A DNA stretch of 64,000 nt from an uncultured Mediterranea sp. (GCF_902493215.1 NZ_CABUOL010000009.1:1-64000), one strand, 5' to 3'. Numbered from the stretch's first letter, positions 19,155-31,756 are shown. Numbers and translations: made by a program. The notes: generated by a model not told the origin, from the letters alone.

Positions 19155-19856
19155 TCAATTTTCCGGTTCCGGAGTAATCAACTTATACCCCTTACCATGA
19201 ATATTGATAATCTCAATTGAATCGTCTTCCTTCAAATGCTTGCGCAATTTAGTGATGTATACATCCATACTGCGGGCATTGAAATAGTTGTCATCAATCC
19301 AAATGGTCTTCAAGGCAAAATCACGCTGAAGAATTTCATTGGCATGTGCACAAAGCAGTCCCAGCAATTCCGATTCCTTGGTTGTAAGCTTGGTCTGCTT
19401 TTCTGCCGTCGATAAAATCTGCTTCTGTGTATCGAAAGTAAATTTACCTATCTTATATATATTACTTTCCTTATTCTTCTTTCCGCGAACACGACGCAAG
19501 ATAGCCTCAATACGGAAAGTCAACTCTTCCATACTGAAAGGTTTGGTGATATAATCGTCAGCACCAATTTTGAAACCTTCCAATATATCATCCTTCAACG
19601 TCTTGGCCGTAAGGAAAATGATAGGAATTTCGGCATTGGCCGCACGAACCTCCTGAGCCAAAGTAAATCCATCCTTCTTCGGCATCATTACATCAAACAC
19701 GCACAAGTCATATTTATTTTTCAGGAAAGCCTTATAACCAGCCTCTCCATCAGGATACAATTCTGCGGCATAGCCTTTAGCCTGCAAGTATTCCCGCAGC
19801 AACATGCCCAGATTTTCATCATCCTCGCACAACAAGATTCTCAATTTTTCGTCCAT
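19155..19856 (-). CDS. rprY: OmpR-type response regulator RprY
   Basis: 233 residues. The receiver domain has the acidic pocket (CEDDE, 10-14), phospho-acceptor Asp55 in FDVMMPK and Lys104 in TKPFS. The C-terminal winged helix of the OmpR/PhoB type (about 135-228) contains TTKESELLGLL and the ARSMDVYITKLRKHL recognition region. It starts five bases after the kinase gene stops, so the two form an operon. Sequence and pairing match RprX/RprY of B. fragilis, a regulator linked to oxidative stress and Na+ metabolism in related species. Confidence 0.92.
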   Translation of the reverse strand: MDEKLRILLCEDDENLGMLLREYLQAKGYAAELYPDGEAGYKAFLKNKYDLCVFDVMMPKKDGFTLAQEVRAANAEIPIIFLTAKTLKDDILEGFKIGADDYITKPFSMEELTFRIEAILRRVRGKKNKESNIYKIGKFTFDTQKQILSTAEKQTKLTTKESELLGLLCAHANEILQRDFALKTIWIDDNYFNARSMDVYITKLRKHLKEDDSIEIINIHGKGYKLITPEPEN

Positions 19857-19861
19857 ATCAA

Positions 19862-21406
19862 TCAGTTTTTAATTAAAGGTAATGCTATTATAAATTTAGT
19901 TCCCACATTCAATTCGCTTTCAGCCCGAATGGTTCCTTTGTGATCAATAATAATTTTCTTCACATAAGCCAACCCCAAGCCGAAGCCTTTCACGTCGTGC
20001 AGATTACCTGTATGCACACGATAGAACTTTTCAAATATCTTTTTCAAATTCTCTTTCTTGATTCCCAATCCATTATCCTGCACGGCAATCATCAGTTTAC
20101 CCGACTCATTCCATGTTTTCACCAGCAAATGAAGATCAACGTCCTGCCGCTTGTACTTTACCGCATTATCCATCAAATTGAATATCACATTAGTAATATG
20201 CATTTCATCGGCAAAAACATGTGCATCGGAAGCTTCCAGTTCGGTATCAATTTTCCCATTATAACGTTCCACCTTCAATGCGAATGTATGTACAACTCCT
20301 TTTATCAATTCATTTATATCGACATCCTTGGGCTTAAGAGCAGCTTTCTGACGATCAAACATGGACATCTGCAATACTTTCTCCACCTGAAACCTCAAAC
20401 GCTTCGTTTCATCATTGATAACTCCCGAAATATGCTGGAACATAGCAGGAGACTTGCCTACTGCCGGATCATTCAGCATCTGGGCAGCCAATGAAATCGT
20501 TGATATCGGCGTCTTGAACTCATGCGTCATATTGTTGATGAAATCATTTTTCATTTCAGTCAATTTTTTCTGGCGGAAGACAATATACAGTGTAAAGACA
20601 AACGTTATCAGCAGCACCACCGTAAATATCACCGAAGGTATCATAAAGCTGACGGAGTCAAAAATATAATCCTTCTTACCTGGAAAATGTACTTTTACAA
20701 CACTCATGCGCGCAGGCGGATCATTCAGAAACAAAGGTTGTGCGTATGCACTTTCACTGCCTTCATCACTATAGTCCGAACAACGGTATACTTCACGACC
20801 ATCACGGTCTATTACCTTAAAATGATAATCAAAGTCTCCGATTCCATTATCAATCAGGCCAGACTTGATATACTGATCGAGATTCTTGAAATTAACTCTT
20901 TCCTCAATCGGTTTATCACTGGCATGATAAAGCATATTGAAAACCACATCATCAACCAACGCACGCTGATACAAATAACGGTTCTTTATCATATCAGCCA
21001 AGGAACGAGAAGTCTGAGGAATGGTTTTCGCACCATGTTTTTCTGAAATCATCGCCCGTGGAAGCTCCGAGGGTTTCTTCGTGAAGGTTTTCAGTTCAAA
21101 CGATTCAATTGTCCCGTCTGGAGAAGTCATCATAACCCGCTGGCTGATAATACCATTACTGTTCGCACTTTGCGCCTGTTCCCAAGCCTTTTTCTCCGCT
21201 TCAGAAATATCTTCCCTCAACCAACGGGCCACCTCTGCCGACTCTACATCCTTAGAAGCAGCCATCAGAGCACGTTTCACAGATTCGTCAAACTGCTCAT
21301 TGCGCATCTTTACCATTTCCTCAATATAACTTATCTGCAAATAAAGCAGACTAAGGAAAGAAAGACCCATTACAATACCTAATATCCAAATCGTAGACTT
21401 TTTCAT
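19862..21406 (-). CDS. rprX: Sensor histidine kinase RprX
   Basis: 514 residues. Membrane spans lie at about 6-28 and 255-278 and enclose a periplasmic sensor domain of about 225 residues. The H-box NNMTHEFKTPIS carries His295. The ATPase domain has the N-box FNLMDNAVKY and G-boxes DNGLGIKKEN and GFGLGLAYV. It autophosphorylates and passes phosphate to RprY, encoded directly downstream. No HAMP domain is evident. The signal sensed is unknown. Confidence 0.92.
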   Translation of the reverse strand: MKKSTIWILGIVMGLSFLSLLYLQISYIEEMVKMRNEQFDESVKRALMAASKDVESAEVARWLREDISEAEKKAWEQAQSANSNGIISQRVMMTSPDGTIESFELKTFTKKPSELPRAMISEKHGAKTIPQTSRSLADMIKNRYLYQRALVDDVVFNMLYHASDKPIEERVNFKNLDQYIKSGLIDNGIGDFDYHFKVIDRDGREVYRCSDYSDEGSESAYAQPLFLNDPPARMSVVKVHFPGKKDYIFDSVSFMIPSVIFTVVLLITFVFTLYIVFRQKKLTEMKNDFINNMTHEFKTPISTISLAAQMLNDPAVGKSPAMFQHISGVINDETKRLRFQVEKVLQMSMFDRQKAALKPKDVDINELIKGVVHTFALKVERYNGKIDTELEASDAHVFADEMHITNVIFNLMDNAVKYKRQDVDLHLLVKTWNESGKLMIAVQDNGLGIKKENLKKIFEKFYRVHTGNLHDVKGFGLGLAYVKKIIIDHKGTIRAESELNVGTKFIIALPLIKN

Positions 21407-21611
21407 AGCGGCAAATTTAACAATTCCTAATTAACACTCCTAACACATTAACCTGTTTTAACCGCAGGTTGTTAATTAATTAACTGAAAGAGGTTTCTTA
21501 GGTACTATTCTTAACACTATAACAAAACAACCAGTTTCGTTGTTTGCAAAATTAATAAAAAATTAATAATTCAGATACCATACAGCCAACTTATCGGCCA
21601 AAACAGATGAA

Positions 21612-21650
21612 AAAACCGCCATTTTCCCGTTAAAAGGAATTGGCGGTTTT
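21612..21650 (-). terminator. Hairpin terminator after the EF-G2 gene
   Basis: aaaaccgcca (21612-21621) pairs with tggcggtttt (21641-21650). It lies 35 bases past the EF-G2 stop on the minus strand, and the T-rich 3' arm end fits a terminator. The rest of the 278-base gap up to rprX holds no gene. Confidence 0.75.
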
Positions 21651-21684
21651 AACAATTATAAAAAACAGATGAAATGAAGTGTCC

Positions 21685-23841
21685 TTATTCTTCTGATTGT
21701 TTCGATTCAAATTCCTTAACCAGCTTATCCTGAACATCGCCCGGAACAAGTTCATAGCTGGCAAACTTCATAATAAACGATGCACGGCCACCCGTCAAAG
21801 AACTAAGAGCAGTCGAATAGGAAGACATTTCTTTCAACGGAACTTTAGCAACCAATTTCTCATAACCAGCCTCGCTACTCATACCCATAATCATCGCACG
21901 ACGTCCCTGCAAATCGCTCATAACATCACCCATCTTGTCAGACGGAACGAATACTTCAACATCATAAATCGGCTCCAGCAATTTCGGACCTGCATTTTTG
22001 AAAGCTTCGCTGAAAGCATTACGACCAGCCAACATGAAAGATATTTCATTAGAATCTACCGGATGCATCTTACCATCATACACAATGACGCGGACATCAC
22101 GAGCATACGAACCCGTAAGCGGCCCTTGTTCCATACGCGACATGACTCCCTTCAAAATGGCAGGCATAAAACGGGCATCAATAGCGCCACCAACCACACA
22201 GTTAACAAACACCAATTTACCACCCCATTCCAAAGCAATCTCTTCGGTACCTTTCACATTCATCTTGAACTCCTGTCCGTTGAACTTATATGTATCGGGA
22301 GCAGGCATACCTTCGTAATATGGTTCAACAATCAAGTGCACCTCACCAAACTGCCCTGCACCACCCGACTGTTTCTTATGCCGATAGTCCGCACGAGCAG
22401 CTTTTGTAATTGTTTCACGATAAGGGATACGAGGTTCTTCGAAAACAACCTGGAGTTTCTCATTGTTCTCCAAACGCCATTTCAAAGTGCGCAAGTGGAA
22501 TTCCCCCTGACCATGCACAATAGTCTGGCGTAATTCCTTCGACTGATCAATAACCCATGTAGGATCTTCTTCATGCATACGGTTCAATATAGCCATCATC
22601 TTTTCTGTATCGGCTTCATTGACCGGTTTAATAGCACGCGAATATTTTGAATTGGGATATTTGATAAAGTTAAAACGATTTTCAGCTCCTTTTCCGTTCA
22701 ACGTGTTACCAGTATGCACATCCTTCAATTTTACCGTACAACCGATATCACCGGCTACCATTTCTTCCACCTTAATACGATTGGCACCTGCACATGCGTA
22801 AATTTGGGCAATACGTTCCTTCGAACCGCGATCGGCATTTGCAAAGTCGTCACCTTCATGCACTTTACCACTCATCACCTTGAAATACTGTACATCACCA
22901 ATATGAGGTTCAACGGCAGTCTTGAAGAAATACAAAGAAGCAGGACCGTTTGAATCAGGCTTCACAACTTCACCACGAGTATTGTGTACAGGCGGCATTT
23001 CATCAACAAACGGCACAACATTTCCCAAGAACTCCATCAAACGACGCACACCCATATCTTTGCCTGCACATACACAGAAAACAGGGAACATGCCACGCGA
23101 TGCCAAGCCTTTACGAATGCCTTCACGCATTTCATCTTCAGTAAGAGATTCCTGCTCAAAGAATTTCTCCATCAGTCCTTCATCATGTTCGGCAGCAGCC
23201 TCTACCAATGCCTTATGCCATTCCGTAGCCTTTTCCATCTCCTCGGCTGGAACATCCTCGATTGTAGGAGCGCCGCCTTCCGGCCCCCAAGAATATTTCT
23301 TCATCAGAAGTACATCAATCAAGGCATTGAAACCCGGTCCTGTAGACAAAGGATACTGTACAGGAACAACTTTGGAACCATATATGGATTTCAGCTGTTC
23401 CAATACCATGTCGTAATCACATTTTTCATGATCGAGCTGGTTAACCAGGAAAATAACGGGTTTCCCTAATTTCTCAGTATAGCGGAAATGGTTTTGTGTA
23501 CCTACCTCAGGACCATATTGTCCGTTCAACAACAAAATTGCCGTATCGGTGACATTCAGAGCTGTCATAGCAGCACCTACAAAGTCATCACTACCCGGAC
23601 AGTCGATGATATTTAATTTTTTACCATTCCACTCCACATGGAAAACGGTGGAAAACACAGAATACCCATACTCCTGTTCCACCGGAAAGTAATCGCTGAC
23701 TGTGTTCTTGGCTGTAATTCTGCCACGACGTTTTATAATACCACTCTCATAGAGCAGCGCTTCTGTGAGAGTGGTTTTACCCGAGCCATCATTGCCAAGA
23801 AGAGCAATGTTCTTAATTTCATTCGTCTGATATACTTTCAT
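21685..23841 (-). CDS. fusA2: EF-G paralogue (EF-G2) lacking the catalytic histidine
   Basis: 718 residues with all EF-G domains (GTPase, II, III, IV, V). The P-loop GNDGSGKT (16-23) is intact, but switch II reads DCPGS (80-84) instead of DTPGH, so the histidine that activates water is Ser84. The G4 motif is NQLD rather than NKMD, and switch I is rewritten. Bacteroides thetaiotaomicron has such an EF-G2, reported to support translation without GTP hydrolysis during carbon limitation and to be needed for gut colonisation. This gene matches it by these features. It is a single-gene unit with a terminator. The canonical fusA is not in the window. Confidence 0.9.
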   Translation of the reverse strand: MKVYQTNEIKNIALLGNDGSGKTTLTEALLYESGIIKRRGRITAKNTVSDYFPVEQEYGYSVFSTVFHVEWNGKKLNIIDCPGSDDFVGAAMTALNVTDTAILLLNGQYGPEVGTQNHFRYTEKLGKPVIFLVNQLDHEKCDYDMVLEQLKSIYGSKVVPVQYPLSTGPGFNALIDVLLMKKYSWGPEGGAPTIEDVPAEEMEKATEWHKALVEAAAEHDEGLMEKFFEQESLTEDEMREGIRKGLASRGMFPVFCVCAGKDMGVRRLMEFLGNVVPFVDEMPPVHNTRGEVVKPDSNGPASLYFFKTAVEPHIGDVQYFKVMSGKVHEGDDFANADRGSKERIAQIYACAGANRIKVEEMVAGDIGCTVKLKDVHTGNTLNGKGAENRFNFIKYPNSKYSRAIKPVNEADTEKMMAILNRMHEEDPTWVIDQSKELRQTIVHGQGEFHLRTLKWRLENNEKLQVVFEEPRIPYRETITKAARADYRHKKQSGGAGQFGEVHLIVEPYYEGMPAPDTYKFNGQEFKMNVKGTEEIALEWGGKLVFVNCVVGGAIDARFMPAILKGVMSRMEQGPLTGSYARDVRVIVYDGKMHPVDSNEISFMLAGRNAFSEAFKNAGPKLLEPIYDVEVFVPSDKMGDVMSDLQGRRAMIMGMSSEAGYEKLVAKVPLKEMSSYSTALSSLTGGRASFIMKFASYELVPGDVQDKLVKEFESKQSEE

Positions 23842-23980
23842 GATATATAAGATTTAATGTGAATACTCAGCATGCTTTCGCATACCCTTAATTTTGTGAG
23901 GCGCAAATTAGAAATTAATTGTAAAATAAACAACGAACCAAGGAATGTTACTAAACTATGTTGTTTAACACATAACACAA

Positions 23981-24015
23981 AAAGGAGGATGAATCCATTC
24001 AGACCATCCTCCTTT
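23981..24015 (-). terminator. Hairpin terminator after the beta-galactosidase gene
   Basis: aaaggaggatg (23981-23991) and catcctccttt (24005-24015) form a perfect 11-bp stem 31 bases past the stop of the minus-strand gene. Confidence 0.75.
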
Positions 24016-24045
24016 CAGGTTTATTTTCTGCAACTTAGCAGTCTA

Positions 24046-27153
<3,108 letters not shown>

Positions 27154-27359
27154 TTAAATAAAAAAGATTTCACGCAAAGCCACACAAACAGAAAGCCCAT
27201 GTAAGCGGTTACAAAAATACGATAAATATAGCAATAAACAACACATAGAGGCAAATAGCCAAACAAAAGTCCACATGATTGTATTTTTTTAGAAAATGTG
27301 AATCATGAAAACAAACTAATGCTTACTTTTACATCGATTTTAATTTTAAAACATCCTAC

Positions 27360-28493
27360 ATGGCAGGTATCTACATCCATATACCCTTCTGCAAGACGCG
27401 ATGCGTGTATTGCGACTTTTACTCTACCACGCGCAATGACCTGAAACCACGATATATAGACGCCGTGTGCAAAGAGCTCACGATGCGCCGCGACTACCTG
27501 CAAGGTGAAACTGTCCGTACCGTCTATTTTGGCGGAGGAACCCCCTCACAACTTGAGGAGGAAGATTTCCGTCAGGTTTTCGATACCCTGTCCGACATCT
27601 ATGGCCTCGACGCCTGTGAAGAGATTACTCTCGAAGCCAATCCCGACGACTTGACGGAAGACTACGTGACCATGCTTCGCCGCCTGCCTTTCAACCGCAT
27701 CAGCATGGGTATCCAGACCTTCGACGACTCCACCCTCCGTCTGCTAAACCGACGGCACAACGCACTTCAAGCCATCGAGGCTGTCGGCCGCTGCCGCCGG
27801 CATGGCTTCCGCAACATCAGCATCGACCTTATCTACGGCCTGCCGGGCGAGACGGACGAGCGTTGGGAACATGACCTCCGCCAAGCCATCGCCCTCGACG
27901 TAGAGCATATCTCGGCCTACCATTTGACATACGAAGAAGGTACCCCACTCCATCAGATGCTCCAAGCTCATCGGGTGAACGAAGTGGACGAGGACAGCAG
28001 TGTACGTTTCTTTACCACGCTGATGGATACCCTCTCCGCCGCGGGATATGAACACTACGAGATTTCCAACTTCTGCAAACCCGGCCTTCATTCGCGACAT
28101 AACACTTCTTACTGGCAAGGAATCCCCTACCTGGGTTGTGGTCCCTCGGCCCACTCGTTCGACGGACACAGCAGGGAATGGAACATTGCCTCACTGGAGA
28201 AATATATTTCGGCAATTGGAGAAAAAAAACGGAGCTATGAAAAGGAGGAACTGAGCCTAACAACCTGCTACAACGAATACATCATGACCTCCCTGCGCAC
28301 CCGCCGTGGCATCGACCTGCCTACACTCACAACCCGTTTCGGCCAGACGCTTTCCGACTATTGTACCTCCATGGCCGTCCCCTATCTGAAGAATGGAAAG
28401 CTGGAACAGCAAGACAATCACCTGCGGCTCACCCGCAAAGGCATCTTTGTATCCGACGGCATTATCAGTGACCTGATGTTTGTAGAAGAGTAG
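27360..28493 (+). CDS. hemW: Radical SAM heme chaperone HemW
   Basis: 377 residues. The radical SAM cluster motif is near the N-terminus: Cys11, Cys15 and Cys18 in PFCKTRCVYCDF. It is followed by the GGGTPS SAM-binding loop, the NPDDLT segment and the HemW/HemN C-terminal domain (TSLRTRRGIDL). Such proteins were long annotated as oxygen-independent coproporphyrinogen oxidases, but this shorter class carries heme to target proteins. It is divergent from the beta-galactosidase gene. Confidence 0.92.
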   Translation: MAGIYIHIPFCKTRCVYCDFYSTTRNDLKPRYIDAVCKELTMRRDYLQGETVRTVYFGGGTPSQLEEEDFRQVFDTLSDIYGLDACEEITLEANPDDLTEDYVTMLRRLPFNRISMGIQTFDDSTLRLLNRRHNALQAIEAVGRCRRHGFRNISIDLIYGLPGETDERWEHDLRQAIALDVEHISAYHLTYEEGTPLHQMLQAHRVNEVDEDSSVRFFTTLMDTLSAAGYEHYEISNFCKPGLHSRHNTSYWQGIPYLGCGPSAHSFDGHSREWNIASLEKYISAIGEKKRSYEKEELSLTTCYNEYIMTSLRTRRGIDLPTLTTRFGQTLSDYCTSMAVPYLKNGKLEQQDNHLRLTRKGIFVSDGIISDLMFVEE

Positions 28494-28514
28494 GCTTTGA
28501 CAACCGTCATGTGG

Positions 28515-28700
28515 GTAGTTAGCAAGCCAAAGTAGGTAGTTAGCGGGCCAAAGTCCATAGTTGGGGAAAGCATTGCTTTAAGCAGGATAAACCAATGCTT
28601 TCCCCAGCTTAAATCATCGCTTTATCCAGCTTAAACGAATACATTAAGCTGGGAAAAAGATTCATCCGGACGGATGAAAGGAAGGACAAGCATTGTTCAT
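28515..28700. repeat. Degenerate array with 21-22 bp period and nested inverted repeats
   Basis: The gap between hemW and arsC is filled with phased short repeats. The first copies (28515, 28536, 28557) share g/atagtt and, in two, gccaaagt at a 21-base period. The next share gcttt at 28575, 28597 and 28619 (22-base period), two of them followed by ccagcttaaa. Larger inverted repeats overlie them: ggggaaagcattg pairs with caatgctttcccc, and cccagcttaa with ttaagctggg. Nothing else is seen here. Possibly a transcribed structured region or a protein-binding array. Confidence 0.55.
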
Positions 28701-28752
28701 CGACCTGTAAAAGTAAACTTCGGCCATTCCTCCCTTCCTTCCACCCTGACAA

Positions 28753-29211
28753 TTACAACCCGCAATTACCACAAGAACATCGTGGCAATCCCAGCTTACG
28801 GATTTCCGTAATATAGAAACGGGCAAAGGCCTCCCGAATTTCGTCGCGTACCCGACAGAACTCTGCTTCTATGAACTCCTGTGAACCGACCGCATGCGAC
28901 GGGTCATCGAAACCGATGTGCAGACGCTTGCCCACCTTGCCCGTGAAGGCAGGGCAGCTTTCATTGGCTCCGCCACATACGGTAATCACATAGTCCCAAG
29001 CCTGGTCGAGGTAAGTGTTGACATGCGTAGGCACATGCGAACTGATGTCAATCCCCACTTCCCTCATCACTTCCACCACCTTGGCATTCACCTGTACCGC
29101 AGGTTCCGTCCCACCCGAATACACCTCGATATCTTTATCGAACGACTGAAGGAAACCGTGGGCCATCTGGCTACGGCAACTGTTTCCTGTACAAAGAATC
29201 AAGATCTTCAT
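28753..29211 (-). CDS. arsC: Thioredoxin-type arsenate reductase
   Basis: 152 residues of the low-molecular-weight phosphatase fold. The P-loop is CTGNSCR (Cys7, Cys12). The redox relay cysteines are Cys79 and Cys86 (CGGANESC), as in thioredoxin-coupled ArsC, and the product-release segment GFDDPSHA is present. It reduces arsenate to arsenite. The C-terminus carries an extra cysteine-rich tail, CSCGNCGL (145-152), that could bind a metal or arsenite. Last gene of the ars operon, 21 bases after the permease gene. Confidence 0.9.
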   Translation of the reverse strand: MKILILCTGNSCRSQMAHGFLQSFDKDIEVYSGGTEPAVQVNAKVVEVMREVGIDISSHVPTHVNTYLDQAWDYVITVCGGANESCPAFTGKVGKRLHIGFDDPSHAVGSQEFIEAEFCRVRDEIREAFARFYITEIRKLGLPRCSCGNCGL

Positions 29212-29232
29212 CTCTCACTATAATTGAATGGT

Positions 29233-30201
29233 TTATAAAACGATGTTGAACAAATAGCCCGACAAGATGATAAAAAAGGCCACGGTACCGAAAAAGATAC
29301 CTATCAGCCGCCAGGTCATCACTTTCTTGAGCAGGGTAGCCTCTGGCAAGGACAACCCCACCACGGCCATCATGAAAGCAATGGCGGTACCCAAAGGAAT
29401 ACCTTTGGCCACAAATACCTCGATGACGGGCACGATACCGGCCGCATTGGCATACATAGGCACGGCCAGAAGAACTGAAAAAGGTACGGCAAACCAGTTG
29501 TCTTTCGACATGTACTGTTCAAAGAATCCTTCGGGCACAAAGCCGTGCATAAAGGCACCGATGCCGATACCTATCAGGATATAGACAAGCACACCGCTGA
29601 CTATCCGCCAGGCGTCGCGGATGATGGCGGGAAGCCGTTTGACAAAAGGAATATGGTCTTTCTCCCATGCTTCTGTCTGGGCAGACGACTGGGCCTGAAT
29701 CTGTTTCACCCAATCGCTGAGATAAGGTGCAAGACGCATCCGTCCGAGCACAAAGCCTCCAATCACTCCCAACAGGATGCCGCTGACGACATAAACCAAT
29801 GTCACTTTCAATTCGAAAGAACCGAGGAACATGGCAACAGCCACTTCGTTGACCAGCGGCGACGTAATCAGAAAAGCAAAGGTCACTCCCAACGGAATGC
29901 CTCCCTTCACAAAACCGATGAACAACGGGATGGAAGAACACGAACAGAACGGAGTAATGGCTCCGAAGACAGAAGCCAACAGGTACTGCAGGCCATACAT
30001 CTTATGGGTAGCCAGATAGGTGCGTAACCGCTCTATTGGGAAATAGGCATTGACAATCCCCATCAGTACACTAATGAAAAACAATAGGATAAGAATCTTG
30101 ATGGTGTCGTAAAAGAAAAAGTTTACGGCCACTCCCAACGATGTGTCGGCACTCAGGCCGAACAGTCCGTAAACAAGCCAGTCTGCAAAATCTTGTATCA
30201 T
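29233..30201 (-). CDS. arsP: ArsP-like permease (COG0701), organoarsenical/arsenite efflux
   Basis: 322 residues with about eight membrane spans in two halves. The first half holds TPFCSCSSIPLFIGF and TSPLVNE, the hallmark of the COG0701 permeases that include ArsP, an exporter of trivalent organoarsenicals. A soluble charged loop (about 165-200) separates the halves. Its position after ArsF/ArsG-like genes and before arsC favours an arsenical. A 16-bp ArsR-type operator lies 17 bases before its start, so it may have its own promoter. Confidence 0.82.
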   Translation of the reverse strand: MIQDFADWLVYGLFGLSADTSLGVAVNFFFYDTIKILILLFFISVLMGIVNAYFPIERLRTYLATHKMYGLQYLLASVFGAITPFCSCSSIPLFIGFVKGGIPLGVTFAFLITSPLVNEVAVAMFLGSFELKVTLVYVVSGILLGVIGGFVLGRMRLAPYLSDWVKQIQAQSSAQTEAWEKDHIPFVKRLPAIIRDAWRIVSGVLVYILIGIGIGAFMHGFVPEGFFEQYMSKDNWFAVPFSVLLAVPMYANAAGIVPVIEVFVAKGIPLGTAIAFMMAVVGLSLPEATLLKKVMTWRLIGIFFGTVAFFIILSGYLFNIVL

Positions 30202-30218
30202 GTTTCTTTCTTAATTAA

Positions 30219-30234
30219 TTCGTTGAAATACGAA
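30219..30234. promoter_or_regulatory. ArsR-type operator copy 3 (before the permease gene)
   Basis: ttcgttgaaatacgaa: 5-bp arms ttcgt/acgaa around six bases. Same 16-bp format as the sites at 31757 and 32141. Confidence 0.6.
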
Positions 30235-30307
30235 CATTATTTCCACTATGAAGGCGGCAGATGCCATAACGGCTGTTTCTGCCGCCCCTGTATCCATCAC
30301 GCTTCGT

Positions 30308-30544
30308 TTATCCGATACCCAAAAGTTTCTTTACGTCGCTTTCGGTAGGAACCTGCCCCTTCATTTTCACCACTTCGTCCACCACTACGGCAGGAGTGGT
30401 CAGGATGTTATAGTTCATCATTTCCATGATGTCGTCCACCTTGGTGAGCTTCACATCCAGATTGTTCTCCTTGATTACTTTCTCAATAACATTGTAGGTT
30501 GTCTTACATTTGGCACAACCCGGACCCAATACTTTAATTTCCAT
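30308..30544 (-). CDS. Small thioredoxin-like redox protein (CxxC), ArsE candidate
   Basis: 78 residues of the redox-active disulfide protein family (thioredoxin fold without the usual WCGPC). The active site is CAKC (Cys10, Cys13), and the cis-proline region reads TTPAVVVDEV. It is encoded between the ArsG-like and ArsP-like transporters. In Shewanella arsEFG the third component is also a small redox protein, so this may be the ArsE equivalent; that link is inference. It could pass electrons to the periplasmic ArsF-like partner through the CcdA-like membrane protein. Confidence 0.85.
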   Translation of the reverse strand: MEIKVLGPGCAKCKTTYNVIEKVIKENNLDVKLTKVDDIMEMMNYNILTTPAVVVDEVVKMKGQVPTESDVKKLLGIG

Positions 30545-30565
30545 ATCCGTAATATTTTAAATGTG

Positions 30566-31273
30566 TTACATATACATCATCCAACTATAATAAATGCCTA
30601 TGCCGATGAACAACACCCCGACAAACAGGTTCATCCATCGCTGTACTGTGCGCATCCTGCCATAGAAACGGCCCATCTGTTGCACACTGAATGCCAGTAT
30701 CCAAGCCACTACAAGTACCGGCAGGGCCGTGGCTATGGCGAACACGGGAGGCAGCAGATAACCGGCTGTAGTGGTAGCCGACAGGGGTATCAGCATACCG
30801 AAATAGAATACACCGCTCGTGGGGCAGAAAGCCAACGCAAAGAGTATGCCTATCAGCAGAGCTCCCCACCCTCCTTTCCTTGCAAGCCCCTCGGCGTTTC
30901 CCTTGAACCCGAATTTGGGAAGGTTCATCCTGTCACCGAAAAGCATAAAGAGGCCGATGACCAGTAAAGCAGGCCCCAATACCCGTTCGCCCCACGTACC
31001 GATAGTTTTCTGTATGCCGAACATGCTCGAACCTTCATTCAATATCAGAATCAATACAAATCCGAGCAAGGTATAGGCAAGAATACGCCCCAAGGTATAA
31101 AGCAGGCCGTTTCGAAAAACACGTTTTCTGTCCTCCATCTCCTTCCCGATAAACCCGATGGCTGCAATATTGGTAGCCAGCGGACAAGGCGAAAGAGCCG
31201 TCAGCAATCCGAGGAGAAAAGCCGTCAGTACGGGTGTGGAACTGTTGTCCAGTAATGTCTGCAATCCATCCAT
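30566..31273 (-). CDS. arsG: CcdA/DsbD-like membrane protein, ArsG-type transporter
   Basis: 235 residues with six membrane spans. Two paired motifs, ALSPCPLATN (Cys30) and ALAFCPTSG, place one cysteine in each half, as in CcdA/DsbD electron carriers. The same fold was described as ArsG, an efflux permease for aromatic aminobenzyl arsenicals in an arsEFG operon. The 12-base gap to the ArsF-like gene and 21-base gap to the small thioredoxin gene support that assignment. A purely electron-transfer role is the alternative. Confidence 0.8.
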   Translation of the reverse strand: MDGLQTLLDNSSTPVLTAFLLGLLTALSPCPLATNIAAIGFIGKEMEDRKRVFRNGLLYTLGRILAYTLLGFVLILILNEGSSMFGIQKTIGTWGERVLGPALLVIGLFMLFGDRMNLPKFGFKGNAEGLARKGGWGALLIGILFALAFCPTSGVFYFGMLIPLSATTTAGYLLPPVFAIATALPVLVVAWILAFSVQQMGRFYGRMRTVQRWMNLFVGVLFIGIGIYYSWMMYM

Positions 31274-31285
31274 AGCTACCGTTGT

Positions 31286-31738
31286 TTATTCCAGCATTTC
31301 ACGAACGGTCTTCACCACTCCGGCCTTGAACACTTCCGGCGACTTGCGGGCATTGCCGAAAGCAAATTCCGTCAGGTTCTCTACGGTCTCCACCCCGCCT
31401 TTGTGTTTCACTACAAACAGGGACGACCATGTCACTTCATATTTCTCGGCCACGGCTTCGTTCTCTTCACGACTGATGTCTATCGTGCGAAACTTCACTT
31501 CACCTTTCCGGACGGCATCGGCCAAATCTTTTTCCATCACTTCCTGCGTGCCTTTCTCGATGGCTATACAGGTAGCACAACGCTGCTTGCCGTGAAAATA
31601 GAGCACTTCCACTCCGTCGCTCACTGCTACTTCCTCCTGCGCATCAGCAACAGAACCCTTTTTCCGGGTATTGCCTCCACAAGCCGCCAGCAACAAGCCC
31701 AAACACAAACACAAAAAACAAATCTTTTTCATCTTCAT
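31286..31738 (-). CDS. arsF: Thioredoxin-fold lipoprotein, ArsF-like
   Basis: 150 residues. The lipobox LAAC gives Cys20, so it is probably an envelope lipoprotein. A thioredoxin-like domain holds the active site CATC (Cys54, Cys57) followed by a family-typical strand order (VKFRTIDIS, TWSSLFVVKHKG). It matches the ArsF family, proposed partner in reduction of nitrophenyl arsenicals. It lies between arsR and the ArsG-like gene, with an operator copy just upstream. Function rests on family and context. Confidence 0.78.
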   Translation of the reverse strand: MKMKKICFLCLCLGLLLAACGGNTRKKGSVADAQEEVAVSDGVEVLYFHGKQRCATCIAIEKGTQEVMEKDLADAVRKGEVKFRTIDISREENEAVAEKYEVTWSSLFVVKHKGGVETVENLTEFAFGNARKSPEVFKAGVVKTVREMLE

Positions 31739-31756
31739 TATTTCAGTTATTAGTAT

